This document shows, piece by piece, positions 11,194-21,171 of a stretch of 64,000 nt of DNA (positions are counted from its first letter, which is position 1; each line of letters starts with the position of its first letter). The translations under genes were made by a program, and so were the position numbers. Source of the DNA: Larix kaempferi (taxonomy: Eukaryota > Streptophyta > Pinopsida > Pinales > Pinaceae); NCBI GenBank assembly GCA_027924585.1, contig BSBM01000965.1:2480001-2544000 (forward strand). The letters are read 5' to 3'. The notes under the pieces were generated by a model. That model was not told the origin of the DNA, made no database searches, and saw nothing but the letters and a program-made list of their open reading frames with translations.

Positions 11194-12240
11194 TCAATAT
11201 GAATTGCTAAGAGTCGAGCATAACTTCTGGTATGTGGACGGATCAATCCATCCCAAATTTATTTGTTGTGGACTGTTGGGAGTCCATACTGATATGTTGT
11301 CAGGAACTTTGATCATATTAGTACCATTATCTTTCGACATTTCCCACATTTTAGAATATCGGTTTTTATGGTTGGGGTGTTGATAGGGAATTTTCACAAT
11401 GTCATTTTATTTTACGAGTGTCGTCTTTTGAGCATTTATCTTAGTTGGAAGTTGTATTTTCATCCCTTGAGGTTTAGAGGTTTCGTTCAGTATCTTTTCT
11501 AACTGCATGTTATCATTTTGAAACTTCTTAATCAATTCTACTTGTGATTTTCTGTCATCCCTAGACTTCTTAAGTTGTTCCTAAAGATCTTCGTTATGAC
11601 TTCTGATGCAGCTATTTTCTTCCAGCTTTTCTAGAATTTTTCCTTCAATGTCTTCTGTAGATTGTTCTGTCTTTCGACTATTTTTCAACTTCTTAATTTT
11701 TGTGACTAGTGTCTTGTTATGATTTCTTAATCTGAAAATTTCTTTAGAATTGTTGGATAGTGTTTTATTACTCTTTGCAATCTCCAACTTGTGTTCCTTT
11801 TTAGAGTCGTCATTTTGTTGTTGAAGAATTTTTATCTGTTGTCGACATTGGCCAACCTCTGATTCCTGACTTTCTAATTTTTGTCGTATCTACGTTAGTT
11901 CTTCATCTTTGTCGCTAACAATTTTGTTCAAGTGTATTATTTCTGCTTCGTAACCGTTTATTTCTTTCTTTATATCTTGATTTTTTAATCTCTAATTGAA
12001 ATTGTTTTCGTCTTTCAATTCCTCGATTTCCGCACATAATTTTTCTATACGCTTTTTCTGGTCGGAAATTTTTTGTTCCTTGATCTCTTTTTGAATCTCA
12101 TGTATTTTAATCATTACTTCTGATTTTTTATTCCTGTCACGTAAATCTTCGTTGTCTCTTCGATAATGCTTTAACCGGGCTTCTAATTTCTCTATTTGTA
12201 ATCGCAAATCGTCTTCCATGGTTTCTAACTTAATCGACAT
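11194..12240 (-). pseudogene. Coiled-coil protein ORF of the non-autonomous element
   Basis: Three open pieces (12240-11992, 11787-11581, 11397-11194) and the sequence between them are all in one frame, giving an ancestral ORF of about 349 codons from ATG at 12240 to TGA at 11194. The first two thirds is Lys/Glu/Leu/Asn-rich with heptad-like spacing (for example IEKLEARLKHYRRDNEDL and KKRIEKLCAEIEELKDEN), so a long coiled coil is likely. The last 90 residues are different: compact, with YQHPNHKNRYSKMWEM and WTPNSPQQINLGWIDP. Three internal TAG and one TAA interrupt it; TAG is what CAG becomes by C-to-T. I recognise no gag, zinc knuckle or enzyme. It could be a highly diverged gag-like structural protein or a captured host gene. 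Confidence 0.5.
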
Positions 12241-12299
12241 TAGATGCTTGTTCTGGACTATAGATGGTCTCTGACTTTTTTTTGAGTTTTCTTCCTTTG

Positions 12300-12912
12300 A
12301 CTACTTTGGTGCTAATTGGTCTTCGATTTCTTCGATGATAATTGGTCTTCCATTGATTTCTTCAATGATAGACAATCTTCGACTTCTTTGGCCAAGGAGT
12401 CTTCCTTTGACTTTGACTCCTTATCTTCTTCATGATAATTAGTCTGTGTTGATTTTATTTATTTGACGATAGTGAGTCTTATCTTCATTGATTTTGTCGT
12501 CTTCTTATTAGGTTAAATAACTTTTTTTTCTTCTTTTCAAAAATTAATTATTATTTCAATAAAATAATAATAATAATATTTTTTTTTTTTACTTCTTTAG
12601 TAATAAATGATTTTCTTTAGATCTTAACTTTTTGTCTTACCTTTTTTTTTGAATTTTTTTTCTTCTTTTGATAAAAGGTGGACACAAAAAGGTATAATAA
12701 TAAGTTTATTATAACTTTTATAGTAATAATTTTTATTATTATATACGTTGATCAACTTTTTTGATCAGGGATTTATGTTAATAATTAATAATGAATAGCC
12801 GTGGAATGTGGGCTGGATGAAGTTTTTGGGGTTTAGAAAAAAAATATAATAATAATTTTATTATAATCCTTTCTAATGGACTATGATTTTAACTATAATA
12901 ATATATATATTA
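12300..12912. other. AT-rich spacer of the non-autonomous element
   Basis: There are short repeats of 'ggtcttcgatttcttcgatgat' type at 12315-12390, then T-rich and A/T-rich runs, including an 'aataataataat' run near 12565 and poly-T near 12580. No gene is seen. Confidence 0.5.
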
Positions 12913-12959
12913 TTATATATATAAAAAATTGGAATTGAAATGGTTTAGGGTTTTAACCC

Positions 12960-13764
12960 TAAACACGTTGGAGGGTAATGGTGGAGATGACTGATTGGAG
13001 GAGCAGGGTAATGGAGGATGGGGGTGTGGTGTTTCAAAGGGGCTGTGGTGTTTCAGAGGGAGGCATGGTGGAAGGAAACAAGAGGGTGGTGACGGAGGTA
13101 CTGGAGAAGAGGGCGTGGTCAAGGAGGTGGAAGGAGGCATGGAGGGGGTGGCTATGTGGAGTAGCAGAGTGGAACAACGAAATGGTGGAGCGGAGAGCTT
13201 GACGTGGAGGTAGAGAGGAATGGTGGCATTGGACCAGCACAGAAAAAAGGAGCAAATGCAGGGCGCGGGGAGGGAAGCGAGGCTGGTAGGAGTGTGGAGT
13301 AGGAGTGGTGAGTAGAGGTGGTGAGGGCGTGCAGAAGGATGACTATGAGAGAGTGGTAGTAGTAGAAGAAATGAGGGTTGTGATGGCACAGAAAGAGAGG
13401 GCGTAGTGTGGTTAGGTGGAGTGGTTGCAGGTGATAGGGAGTGTGATGGGGGAAGAGGAAGAGGTAGAAGGAAGAGGGAAGGCGATGGGAATGAGGAAGG
13501 GTGAACAAGAATGAGAAAGGGTGCATAGGAATGATGGGTGCGTGAAGGAACTGGAATGGGGGTCACAGAGAGGCGGTGAAGGAGGAGGGACGTGGGAGCT
13601 ATGAAGGGAGGGCGCACTCTAGGAGGAAGCGCGGCTGGAGGGTGGAGGTAGGTGTAATAATCGGTGGAGGTGGGGCTGATTTTGCAGGTCATAGTGGAGG
13701 CCACGGAAGGGAGGTGTCGAGGAGCTAGGGTATGGAGTAAGCGTGGAGAAGAGAAGATGAGCAT
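12960..13764. other. Purine-skewed GC-rich leader tract of the non-autonomous element
   Basis: The plus strand is dominated by gtgg, ggagg and agag words, very unlike the AT-rich surroundings. Because stop codons are rare in such sequence, several frames on both strands are open, including a 283-codon minus-strand frame made of Pro, Ser, His and Leu. The simultaneous opening of overlapping frames says this is composition rather than a gene. It lies in the 5' part of the element, between the primer site and the AT-rich spacer. Confidence 0.5.
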
Positions 13765-13908
13765 ATGGAAAAATCCTGAACAAGAAAATCTGAATTTTTT
13801 TTCCTTGAGTGGCCAAGGGCCTAAATATAGTCAAATACCATGATTGAGAGAAACTCTCAGAGAAGATGGCCAAAGGCTAGAATCAGTAGAAGCCCGAGGA
13901 ATGGGCTA

Positions 13909-13920
13909 GCTCTAATACCA
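13909..13920 (-). promoter_or_regulatory. Primer-binding site of the non-autonomous element
   Basis: The minus strand reads TGGTATTAGAGC, one base from the standard plant initiator tRNA-Met primer site TGGTATCAGAGC. It lies two bases inside the right LTR, which fixes the element orientation as minus. Confidence 0.8.
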
Positions 13921-13922
13921 AA

Positions 13923-14150
13923 TGACGTGAACAATTAGTTCACTCACACAAATAATTCACCAGAATACTTGATTAATTAAGTATGTCATGAATAATAAAT
14001 ATATATTGATAATTGAATAGATAAAGGATGATAATAGATTACAATGATGGCTCGCCTTAAATATTGCTTGGGCACTTGATATGAAAGGTCATGTCTTTTA
14101 ATTAATTTTACTAATGCCTATTAATTATTATGTAATTTATATTCGTTACA
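13923..14150 (-). repeat. 5' LTR of the non-autonomous element
   Basis: It is 228 bp, starts TGACGTGAAC and ends ATTCGTTACA on the plus strand. About 17 substitutions and no gaps separate it from the left copy. Confidence 0.85.
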
Positions 14151-14155
14151 ATGGT
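14151..14155. repeat. Target-site duplication ATGGT, right
   Basis: Exact repeat of 10875-10879, directly after the LTR end TTACA. Confidence 0.85.
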
Positions 14156-14995
14156 CCTTGCTATTGATTTAATGGGTTTGGTGCTCCACTAACGATGTAA
14201 TCTCTAAATACCAGAAAATGCTCTATAGAGTGTCCTTCTCCTTTACACTTTGTACACCAAACCTCTTCTCTGGTTTCTTTTCCTTTCTTCATATCTTGCA
14301 GTTGTAATGTCAAATTTTCTAGTTGGGTTTGTATATGAACCATTCCTATGCTAGTCTCTCCTATAGGTGAAGCCTCTAGTTTCATCACAATTTCTAGGGC
14401 CTCTGTTTACGAAGTAACTTTTTGTTGCATCAATGGTAACCTGATATGTGGCAACAATGCAACTATGAACCATTCTTGGTACTGTTGTGGGGCTATGAAA
14501 AAGATCACTTGATCTAATAGCGCTTTGAAATTTTGATCAAATTCCCATACTGTCTCACTCGGTTTTTGCTTGATTTCTTTCAGATCTGTGATACACTGCG
14601 ATTCTAACTTAGGGTTTTTAAACTCTCTGATGAGTGCAAGTCTGATATCTGCTAGTGTTATATTCTATCCAATAGAGTACTTCATAAACCATGTTAAGGC
14701 TCTGTCCCTGAATGTGGTAACTAGCTATGCTTTTCTAATAGCATCGTCGTGTACTTGTTTAACATTCCATACGGCTTCACAAAGAAACCAATGTTGCTCT
14801 GGGTCCTCAAGACCATTTCCTTTGAATATAGGCAGCTTAATGTCGTATGTCATTCTTCTTCTAGGAGGTGTAGTGTTCTGTGATGTATTAGGTATACTAC
14901 TACTTGGAACGTTCTGAGTACTTTCTCCTGCGGTGTTACTACTACTGTTTTTCTATGGGTTAGTAGTATTTATGTCGTCAGCTGGAGGTACTGCA
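14156..14995 (-). pseudogene. TatA gag, N-terminal and central part
   Basis: Reading leftwards, the protein runs from an Asn/Ser/Thr-rich start through MTYDIKLPIFKGNG (about 14850), FRDRALTWFMKY, the LIREFKNPKLESQ and ITDLKEIKQKPSE blocks, and EALEIVMKLEASPIGET, to a knuckle WCTKCKGEGHSIEHF at about 14260. This is the retrotransposon gag (capsid) domain; TatB has the same order of blocks at 39440-40070 and TatC at 29214-29838. The last knuckle position is Phe in both TatA and TatB. Several TAG or TAA stops interrupt the frame. The gag continues at 10874 after the nested element. Confidence 0.85.
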
Positions 14996-15023
14996 CATAT
15001 ACTTTGTTATTACTATGCACATT

Positions 15024-15434
15024 TGGTACTGCGCACTTCCCAACTTATACGATACAATGCAATACAACAACGTAATTCCAGGATTGCGCTTCTAAGGAAT
15101 CATACATATTACAGACTTCGTTGGCTTAGTGTTTACCTGAATAACCTTTCCATTCAACATGCTCAGAACTACTTGCACATTCAATCATACATATTCAATA
15201 CTTAACATATTATTCTCATCAACCATACGAGTGAAAATACATATAAAAGAGAGAACATACATAACATGAACATAAACACAAGTAATCACATAGATTCAAT
15301 CACACGACATGAGTATATACGTGGTTCACCCCTAGGATGGGACCTACATCCACGGGAACTGTTGTTTATATTAATGGGAAGGGTCAATAGTTCTAGTCTG
15401 TGCACTCAGCTGCAGACTCTTCTCTATTTAGTGG
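15024..15434 (-). repeat. TatA 5' LTR, first part
   Basis: It aligns with 1226-1636 of the left LTR, sharing 'catacgagtgaaaatac.tat' and 'gttcaccc..aggatggga.ct' blocks. The alignment breaks at 15434, where the chromovirus is inserted, and resumes at 21551. Confidence 0.75.
15430..15434. repeat. Target-site duplication AGTGG, left
   Basis: AGTGG precedes the chromovirus LTR start TGTTAGGAAC and is repeated at 21546-21550. The uninterrupted TatA left LTR has a single AGTGG at the same place. Confidence 0.9.
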
Positions 15435-15808
15435 TGTTAGGAACCCATGTCTTTACTTTGTTAGTATGTTGTTGTTGGACGCATATGCTTTGTAAGTCGT
15501 CCCGTAGTATTTGTTGATCAATAGTTTATGTTATTGTTGTTGGCGCATATGCTTTGTAAGTCGCCCGTAGTATTGTTGATCCATAGTTTGTAACGGCCCA
15601 TGGTTTCGACCCATAGTATTGGCGCCTAGAATTAGTATATAAGTGTGTGTTGAGACCTATGAAGGACCGTGAAGTTAATTGTATTGAGCTTGCTCAAAGG
15701 AGGTTGCCCCCTCGAAGTGGCCTGTCATCAATATAAAAGTGATTCTGAGTTCTGTCATTTCTACTATTTCGCATATTCTTGTTAATTAATTGTTGCAGGT
15801 GCATCACA
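15435..15808 (+). repeat. Chromovirus 5' LTR
   Basis: 374 bp with TGTTAGGAAC...GCATCACA ends. A likely TATA box, 'agtatataag', lies at about 15637. The first part contains a tandem duplication of about 60 bp built on 'catatgctttgtaagtcg'. Confidence 0.92.
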
Positions 15809-15810
15809 TC

Positions 15811-15822
15811 TGGTATCAGAGC
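15811..15822 (+). promoter_or_regulatory. Chromovirus primer-binding site
   Basis: TGGTATCAGAGC, an exact match to the plant initiator tRNA-Met primer site, two bases after the LTR. Confidence 0.92.
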
Positions 15823-16834
15823 TCTTTCTTGGGCTTGCTGGGTGAAATTTTTGCCAAAAAAAATTTCGCATCTGTTGCAGGTTCGGATTTGGGAATAATC
15901 CCTATCAGCTTAACTGTGGGAAGTACTTGGGCATAAGCCCTAAAACTCATTGTGAGGAGTACCACAGGAACCTTGAAGTAGCTGGCCCATTGAGAGGACC
16001 TGCCAGCGAAAAGGGCAACGACCCCTACCTGATTGACTAGTTCCCACCCGTGAGGTAAACCAAGAGTTGTCGTTTGTGGCAAAGCGGTTATCAGTTTTAC
16101 CTGAGGTGTGGAGTGAGGGGTACTGCCCCAATACGCAAGCCGTAAGACAACATTGGTGGCCGAGTGAAACCCTTGAACCGTTAGGAAGCCGCACATACCT
16201 AGGGTCCATATCTAATTTCAGCTGAACCGTCGTCGATCGTTGTTGCGCCATTTTACATCCAGTCGTTCAGATCCATTTTGCAAGCCATTCTAGATCCAGC
16301 CATTTTCAATCCATTCGGCGTTGTTTAAGATCCCTTTCGAGCCATAGCCACTCTAGTCTGAAAAAAAAAAAAAATGTTGCATATTTGAAATTTTCCCTTG
16401 AAACATATCTCCCTTGTTTTCACTCTGTTTCCCTTGAAATTTTCGGGGAACCCCTGTCACCCCATTCTGCATATTTCATTCTCGAGAACCCTATCCACAA
16501 TTCCTCTTCCCAAAGCCCGAAATCCCACATTTGTCTATTTTTAGGGTTTGCCATAACTTCCTCAGATTTCACCCAATCACCCTCAAATTTTACCACAAAG
16601 TTCATTTTTGAATTCTGCTTCTTTATTCCCCTCTGTCAAATTTTCCCATTCTTTCACCTCGCTTCTGGAATCCTCATTTTTGTTTCCGTGTCTATTCAAC
16701 AGTGTCCAAAACCTAGTCAAACCCTAATTACCCTTTAGATTTTTTCCCTAGTCCAGATTTTCCCTTACTGAAGTAGTTTCTGTTTGTGTTTTCCTACCTA
16801 GTCAACCAAAAAAAAAAAAAAAGAACTCCTGGTT
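15823..16834 (+). other. Chromovirus leader
   Basis: Untranslated sequence between primer site and gag start. It has A-runs at about 16361-16374 and 16807-16821. Short ORFs on both strands show no family signature. Confidence 0.6.
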
Positions 16835-17690
16835 ATGGTTGTCACCCGTGCAGGAGCAAAAACCATGGAGGAAGCACTTGCAGCCATCCAAGCCAAACTC
16901 CAGGATCTGGATGAAAAATTTATTGGCCTCCATTTTGAACATTCAGCTATGAACAACAAATGGCAGTCCAAGTCTTCATCAGACAATGGGTTCTCCTCTT
17001 CCAGCAATTTCCATGGTCTGAAGCTTGATTTTCCTTGCTTCAATGGTATTGATCCAACTGGATGGATCTATCGTGCAGAACAGTATTTCAGTCTGCATAA
17101 TACTTTTGATGTCAACAAAGTTCCGCTGGCATCCTTTCACTTGGAACAGGAAGCTCTTCAATGGTACTGTTGGTACATCAAGGATCATCCAGAGCCCAAA
17201 TGGCCAGACTTTTGCCAGCTCCTTTTGCAACGATTTAGTCCTGGTGCTTTTGATGACTTCACAGGAGCCCTCACTAAACTTCGCCAAATTGGCACGGTGA
17301 GAGAGTATCAAACCGAATTTGAGAATCTAGCCAACCACACCGAAGGATTGTCTGATGACTTTTACCAGAGTTGTTTTATCAGTGGTCTAAAGGATGCCAT
17401 CCGCTTTGAGGTCAAAATGTTCTGTCCCAACACAATGATGGAAGCCCTAAGGTTGGCTAAGTTGGAAGAAGACAATATTGTATCCAAACAATGCTCCAAG
17501 CCCACTTTTGTTCCCTTCCGAAATATGGGTTCTCAGCGACCACCTATACCGCAGGCTCCTCGACCAACTCCTATCAAGCGTTTTTCTGAAATAGAGATGT
17601 AAGCACGCAGAGAAAAGGGGCTTTTCTATAATTGTGATGAGAAATTCACTCGGGAACATAGATGTGTTCAGCAAAAGCTCTATCTCTTGG
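16835..17690 (+). pseudogene. Chromovirus gag
   Basis: The ATG at 16835 opens a 255-codon frame: MVVTRAGAKTMEEALAAIQ, then the capsid-like domain (WIYRAEQYFSLHN, ALQWYCWYIKDHPEPKWPDF, LLQRFSPGAFDD, LRQIGTVREYQTEFENL). It ends at a TAA (17600-17602) just before the zinc knuckle, which remains readable in the same frame as FYNCDEKFTREHRC. The family normally has Cys where the first Phe now stands. The TAA probably replaced a CAA (Gln). Gag forms the virus-like particle and binds RNA. Confidence 0.88.
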
Positions 17691-18150
17691 ATGTGGAGTC
17701 TCCGCCTGCCTCTAAAATTGGTGACGAAAATCCAGAAACACTGGATGCTCCAGTCGACATTCAGGAACCACCTATTGACCCTCCATCTCAGGATGACCAG
17801 CCAGAGATATCTCTCCATGCTTTAGCTGGCATCACCACCCCCCAAACAATGCGGGTCAGGGGTTACTTCAAGAAGCTTCCTCTTACAATACTCATTGATT
17901 TTGGTAGCACTCATAATTTCATTGACCCTTGGATCGCCAAACAAGCTGATTGTTTTATCCATCCTTGCTCCAACTTTGAAGTCATGGTTGCCAATGGGGG
18001 CACCTTACCTTGCAAAGGGTAGTGTCGAAATGTGCATATCTCTATGGTAGATTATACCTTGTGCTCTGACATGTTTTCCTTTCCCTTAGGCGGATGTGAT
18101 GTGGTTTTGGGCGCACACTTGGCCCTATCTTATGAGATTTTGCTGAACTT
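17691..18150 (+). pseudogene. Chromovirus aspartic protease
   Basis: The catalytic loop reads LIDFGSTHNFIDPW at about 17888-17929, where the family has Asp-Ser-Gly; the Ser is now Phe, a likely C-to-T change. A TAG at 18020-18022 follows LPCKG. The second conserved block, GGCDVVLGA, is at about 18089. Just after it the frame shifts from 2 to 1, and the residues usually between LGA and LGPILWDF are missing, so a small deletion near 18112 is likely. A TGA follows where Trp is expected. Confidence 0.8.
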
Positions 18151-19200
18151 TGGATGCAGTTTTCCCTCAATGGACAAAAACACACATTGACAGGATTACA
18201 ACTAGGTTCTCTCAGCATCATCAGTTCACATCGCATGGAAAAACTCCTCAAGAAGAATTCACATGGTGTCATCGCTCAGATCCATTCCATCCAGATGCAA
18301 CCATCAGCGGTCTCCATTACTCCTTTGGATCTACAACAAATTCTGGATCGATATACAGGTGTCTTTGCTGAACCAGTGGGATTGCCACCTTCTAGGCCAG
18401 AATACCATCATATTCAGCTCCTTCCTGGCAGCATTCCTCCCAACATTAGGCCCTATCGCTACCCATTTCACCAAAAAACGGAGATTGAAATGCTCGTTTG
18501 GGACTTATTGAAGCAAGGTATTATTCGCCCAAGCACTAGTTCCTTTTCTTCTCCAGTTATTCTTGTCCGCAAAAAATATGGGTCATGGTGCCTCTGCAAT
18601 GACTTCCGAGCACTTAATCACCTCACCATCAAGGATAAGTTTCCAATTCCTGTTGTTGATGAGATTCTTGATGAGCTTCATGGGGCTCACTTTTTCTCCA
18701 AGTTGGATCTTCGTTATGGGTATCATCAAATTCGGGTTCATGAGGATGATATTCCTAAAACAGCTTTCCGCACACATGATGGCCATTATGAGTTTTTGGT
18801 CATGCCCTTTGGCCTCACTAATGCTCCTTCCACATTCCAGGCCTTAATGAATAAAATATTTCGACCCTACTTGCGGAAATTCATTCTGGTATTCTTTGAT
18901 GATATCCCCATCTACAGTAAAACATGGGATGAACATCTCCAGCATCTGGATCTTGTCATGCAACTTTTCTCTGACCATCATCTCCATGCCAAGCATTCTA
19001 AATGTGTTTTTGGACAGAAGGAAGTTGAGTATCTCGGGAACATTATCTCAGCACAAGGGGTTCATGTGGATCCTGCCAAAATCGATGCCATGAACAATTG
19101 GCCGCATCCTCAGACACTCAAGAGCCTTCGTGGTTTTTTGGGGTTGACTGGCTACTACCGCAAGTTTGTCAAGGATTATGGGAAGATTGCAGCTCCATGA
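18151..19200 (+). pseudogene. Chromovirus reverse transcriptase
   Basis: The 348-codon frame is open over the whole RT. It contains RPYRYPFHQKTEIE, GIIRPSTSSFSSPVILV, WCLCNDFRALN, DKFPIPVVDEILDELHGA, FSKLDLRYGYHQIRV, FRTHDGHYEFLVMPFGLTNAPSTF (in two adjoining blocks) and the catalytic FFDDIPIYS, with both Asp kept. It ends with GFLGLTGYYRKFVKDYG and a TGA at 19198. The ATG at 18154 is not the real start; RT is part of the polyprotein. Confidence 0.92.
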
Positions 19201-19836
19201 ACTGCTCTATTGAAAAAGGATGCTTTTACATGGACACCTGCTGCTCAGTGTGCATTTGAAAAACTAAAACAAGCTATGTGTACTACACCTGTGCTAGCTA
19301 TTCCCGATTTTTCAAATCCCTTCACTATTGAGAGTGATGCTTGCGGAAATGGACTTGGTGCTATTATCCTTCAAGATGAACACCCCATTGCGTTCACCAG
19401 CAAAGCCCTTTCAGGTAAGAATTTAGCTGCCTCTACCTATGAGAAGGAAATGATGGCTATTTTGCATGCAGTACAGAAGTGGCGCCCATACCTATTAGGG
19501 AATCATTTCTGCATCAAGACTGATCACTAGACTCTGAAATATTTCTTGGACCAGCGTGTCTCCTCCCTGGCACAACATAAATGGGTTAGAAAACTCATGG
19601 GTTATGACTATGATATCACTTGCAAGAAGGGTAAATACAATACTATGGCAGATGCTCTTTCTAGCACATTTGATGCCCAAGGTTCTCTTTCAGCTATTTC
19701 TATGCCTGTTCCAAATTGGTTGCAATCTGTTCAACAGGGTTATGTCAATGACTCTTCCTTATCTCAAATCATCCAATGCTTGACCAACAACCCTTCTGCT
19801 GTACCACATTACTCTTGGGATGGTGCTTCTCTGTGA
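19201..19836 (+). pseudogene. Chromovirus RNase H
   Basis: Visible blocks are FTIESDACGNGLGAII (first Asp), IAFTSKALSGKN, STYEKEMMAILHAVQKWRPY (the Glu) and FCIKTDH. A TAG at 19528-19530 follows, where Gln is expected before TLKYFLDQRV. Then come LMGYDYDITCKKGKYN and MADALS, which close the domain. A TGA near 19834 (SL, then stop, then YKGHLVL) marks the border to integrase, probably from a Trp codon. Confidence 0.88.
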
Positions 19837-20985
19837 TACAAGGGTCATCTGGTGCTTCCCCAGAGCATAGATCTTCAACAGGATGTCTTCTATGAACTCC
19901 ATGCTTCTCCATCGGCAGGGCACTCTGGGTTCCTCAAAACGTATGAATGAGCACGGTGTAACTTCTTTTGGCAGGGCATGAAAAGGAAAATTCAACAGAT
20001 GGTGGCCGAATGTGATACCTGCCAGCGCAATAAGGGTGAAACAACACTCCTTCCAGGATTGCTTGAACCCTTTCCCATACCTACACGGATTTGGACAGAT
20101 ATTTCTATGGATTTCATTGAAGGGCTCCCTAAATCTGGCAGGAAGATAGTGATTCTCATTGTGGTTGATTGCCTCTCCAAAAATAGTCATTTTTGTGCTC
20201 TCAGCCATCCCTATACAGCCTCCTCTATCACTCAAATTTTTCTGGACCAGATCTTCCGTCTTCATGGCATCCCTTCTTCCATTGTCTCGAATCATGATGC
20301 GACTTTCACCAGTCATTTTTGGATAGAACTATTTTGCCACACTGGCACCAAACTGAAGATGAGTTCAGGGTATCACCCACAAATAGATGGTCAAACTGAA
20401 ATTGTCAATAAATGCTTGGAAACTTATCTTCGTTGCTTCACCTCAAAACAACAACATCAGTGGGCAAAGTGGCTCCCTCTCACTGAATGGTGGTACAATA
20501 CCTATTACCACACTGGCTCTAAAATGACCCCATATGAAGCAGTCTATGGTCAGGCACCTCCAGCTCTTCTTCCATACACCCCCACCAGTTCACCAATTCA
20601 GGAAGTTGACACGGTCCTTCGAAACCGTGATCAGATTCTTCGCATTTTGCGGGACAATCTTCACATGGCAAGAAATCGCATGAAGAAACAAGCTGATCAA
20701 CACCATTCGGAGCGCACTTTTCAAGTCGGCGATATGGTTTTTCTTTGTCTCCAGCCGTACAAACAATCCTCCTTGAAACTCAAAGGGCGTCATAAGCTTG
20801 CTCCAAAGTTCTATGGGCCATATCGGATTCTTAAGAAGATTGGGTCCGTTGCTTATAAATTGGAACTTCCTCCTTCTTCCCGCATTCATCCAGTCTTTCA
20901 TGTCTCTTGTCTGAAGAAAGTTCTTGGCACCAACATCAGCGGACAAACAATTTTACCCGAATTGGATAATGAAGGATCCATCCTT
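19837..20985 (+). pseudogene. Chromovirus integrase
   Basis: The N-terminal zinc finger is readable as ELHASPSAGHSGF ... ECDTCQRNK, with a TGA in between that probably replaced CGA (Arg). The 361-codon frame from 19978 holds the core: SMDFIEGLPKSGRK, VVDCLSKNSHF (first Asp, 20167), then IVSNHDATF, where the catalytic Asp of the usual S-D-R-D is now Asn, and YHPQIDGQTEIVNK (Glu at 20398). The C-terminal part has GDMVFLCLQPY, KLAPKFYGPYRILKKIG and IHPVFHVSCLKK. The Asp-to-Asn change would abolish activity. Confidence 0.92.
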
Positions 20986-21150
20986 TTGGAGCAAGAGGCC
21001 ATCCTCAATCGGCGCACGCGTCAGCTTCACTCTTGCTCTATCACAGAGGTCTTAATTCAGTGACACAGCATGCAACCAGAGGATGCTACATGGGAACCAC
21101 TCCTTCAGATTCAACAACAATTTCCACATCTAAAGCTTTGAGGACAAAGC
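20986..21150 (+). pseudogene. Chromodomain at the integrase C-terminus
   Basis: After LLEQEAILNRRTRQL comes ITEVLIQ, a TGA at 21061, and then HSMQPEDATWEPLLQIQQQF. In chromoviruses this is the chromodomain, with Trp at the position of the TGA and a second Trp in the DATWEP block. The domain is thought to guide integration to marked heterochromatin. The stop truncates it after one third. Confidence 0.8.
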
Positions 21151-21158
21151 TTTTCTTT

Positions 21159-21171
21159 AAGGGGGAGGGGA
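21159..21171 (+). promoter_or_regulatory. Chromovirus polypurine tract
   Basis: AAGGGGGAGGGGA lies directly before the 3' LTR. Polypurine tracts prime plus-strand DNA synthesis. Confidence 0.9.

Larger units (their letters stand above)
10880..14150 (-). mobile_element. Non-autonomous LTR element with coiled-coil ORF
   Basis: This is a complete 3,271-bp element: two 228-bp LTRs (TG...CA ends, about 17 differences by eye, 92.5% identical), a primer-binding site beside the right LTR, and a perfect 5-bp target duplication ATGGT. The primer site lies on the right, so the element is on the minus strand. It carries no RT, RNase H, integrase or protease that I can see, so it must have been moved by a partner's enzymes. 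From its 5' end it holds a GC-rich purine-skewed leader (13764-12960), an AT-rich spacer (12910-12480) and a long coiled-coil ORF (12240-11194). It interrupts TatA gag between two zinc knuckles. Its type (LARD, TR-GAG-like, or a vehicle for a captured gene) is open. Confidence 0.85.

Noticed and set aside
12913-13764. 283-codon Pro/Ser/His/Leu-rich minus-strand ORF
   Set aside because: The tract is purine-skewed and several overlapping frames on both strands are open at the same place, so the opening is explained by base composition. No domain is seen.
15811-15822. tRNA-like words TGGTATCAGAGC here and at 48141, 53873 and 13909
   Set aside because: These are primer-binding sites complementary to the 3' end of initiator tRNA-Met next to LTRs, not tRNA genes; no cloverleaf surrounds them.
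15816-16251. Overlapping minus-strand ORFs of 126 and 103 codons in the chromovirus leader
   Set aside because: They lie antisense in an untranslated leader, overlap each other in different frames and show no motif.
19759-20316. 185-codon minus-strand ORF
   Set aside because: It is the antisense shadow of the chromovirus integrase, which has clear motifs on the plus strand.
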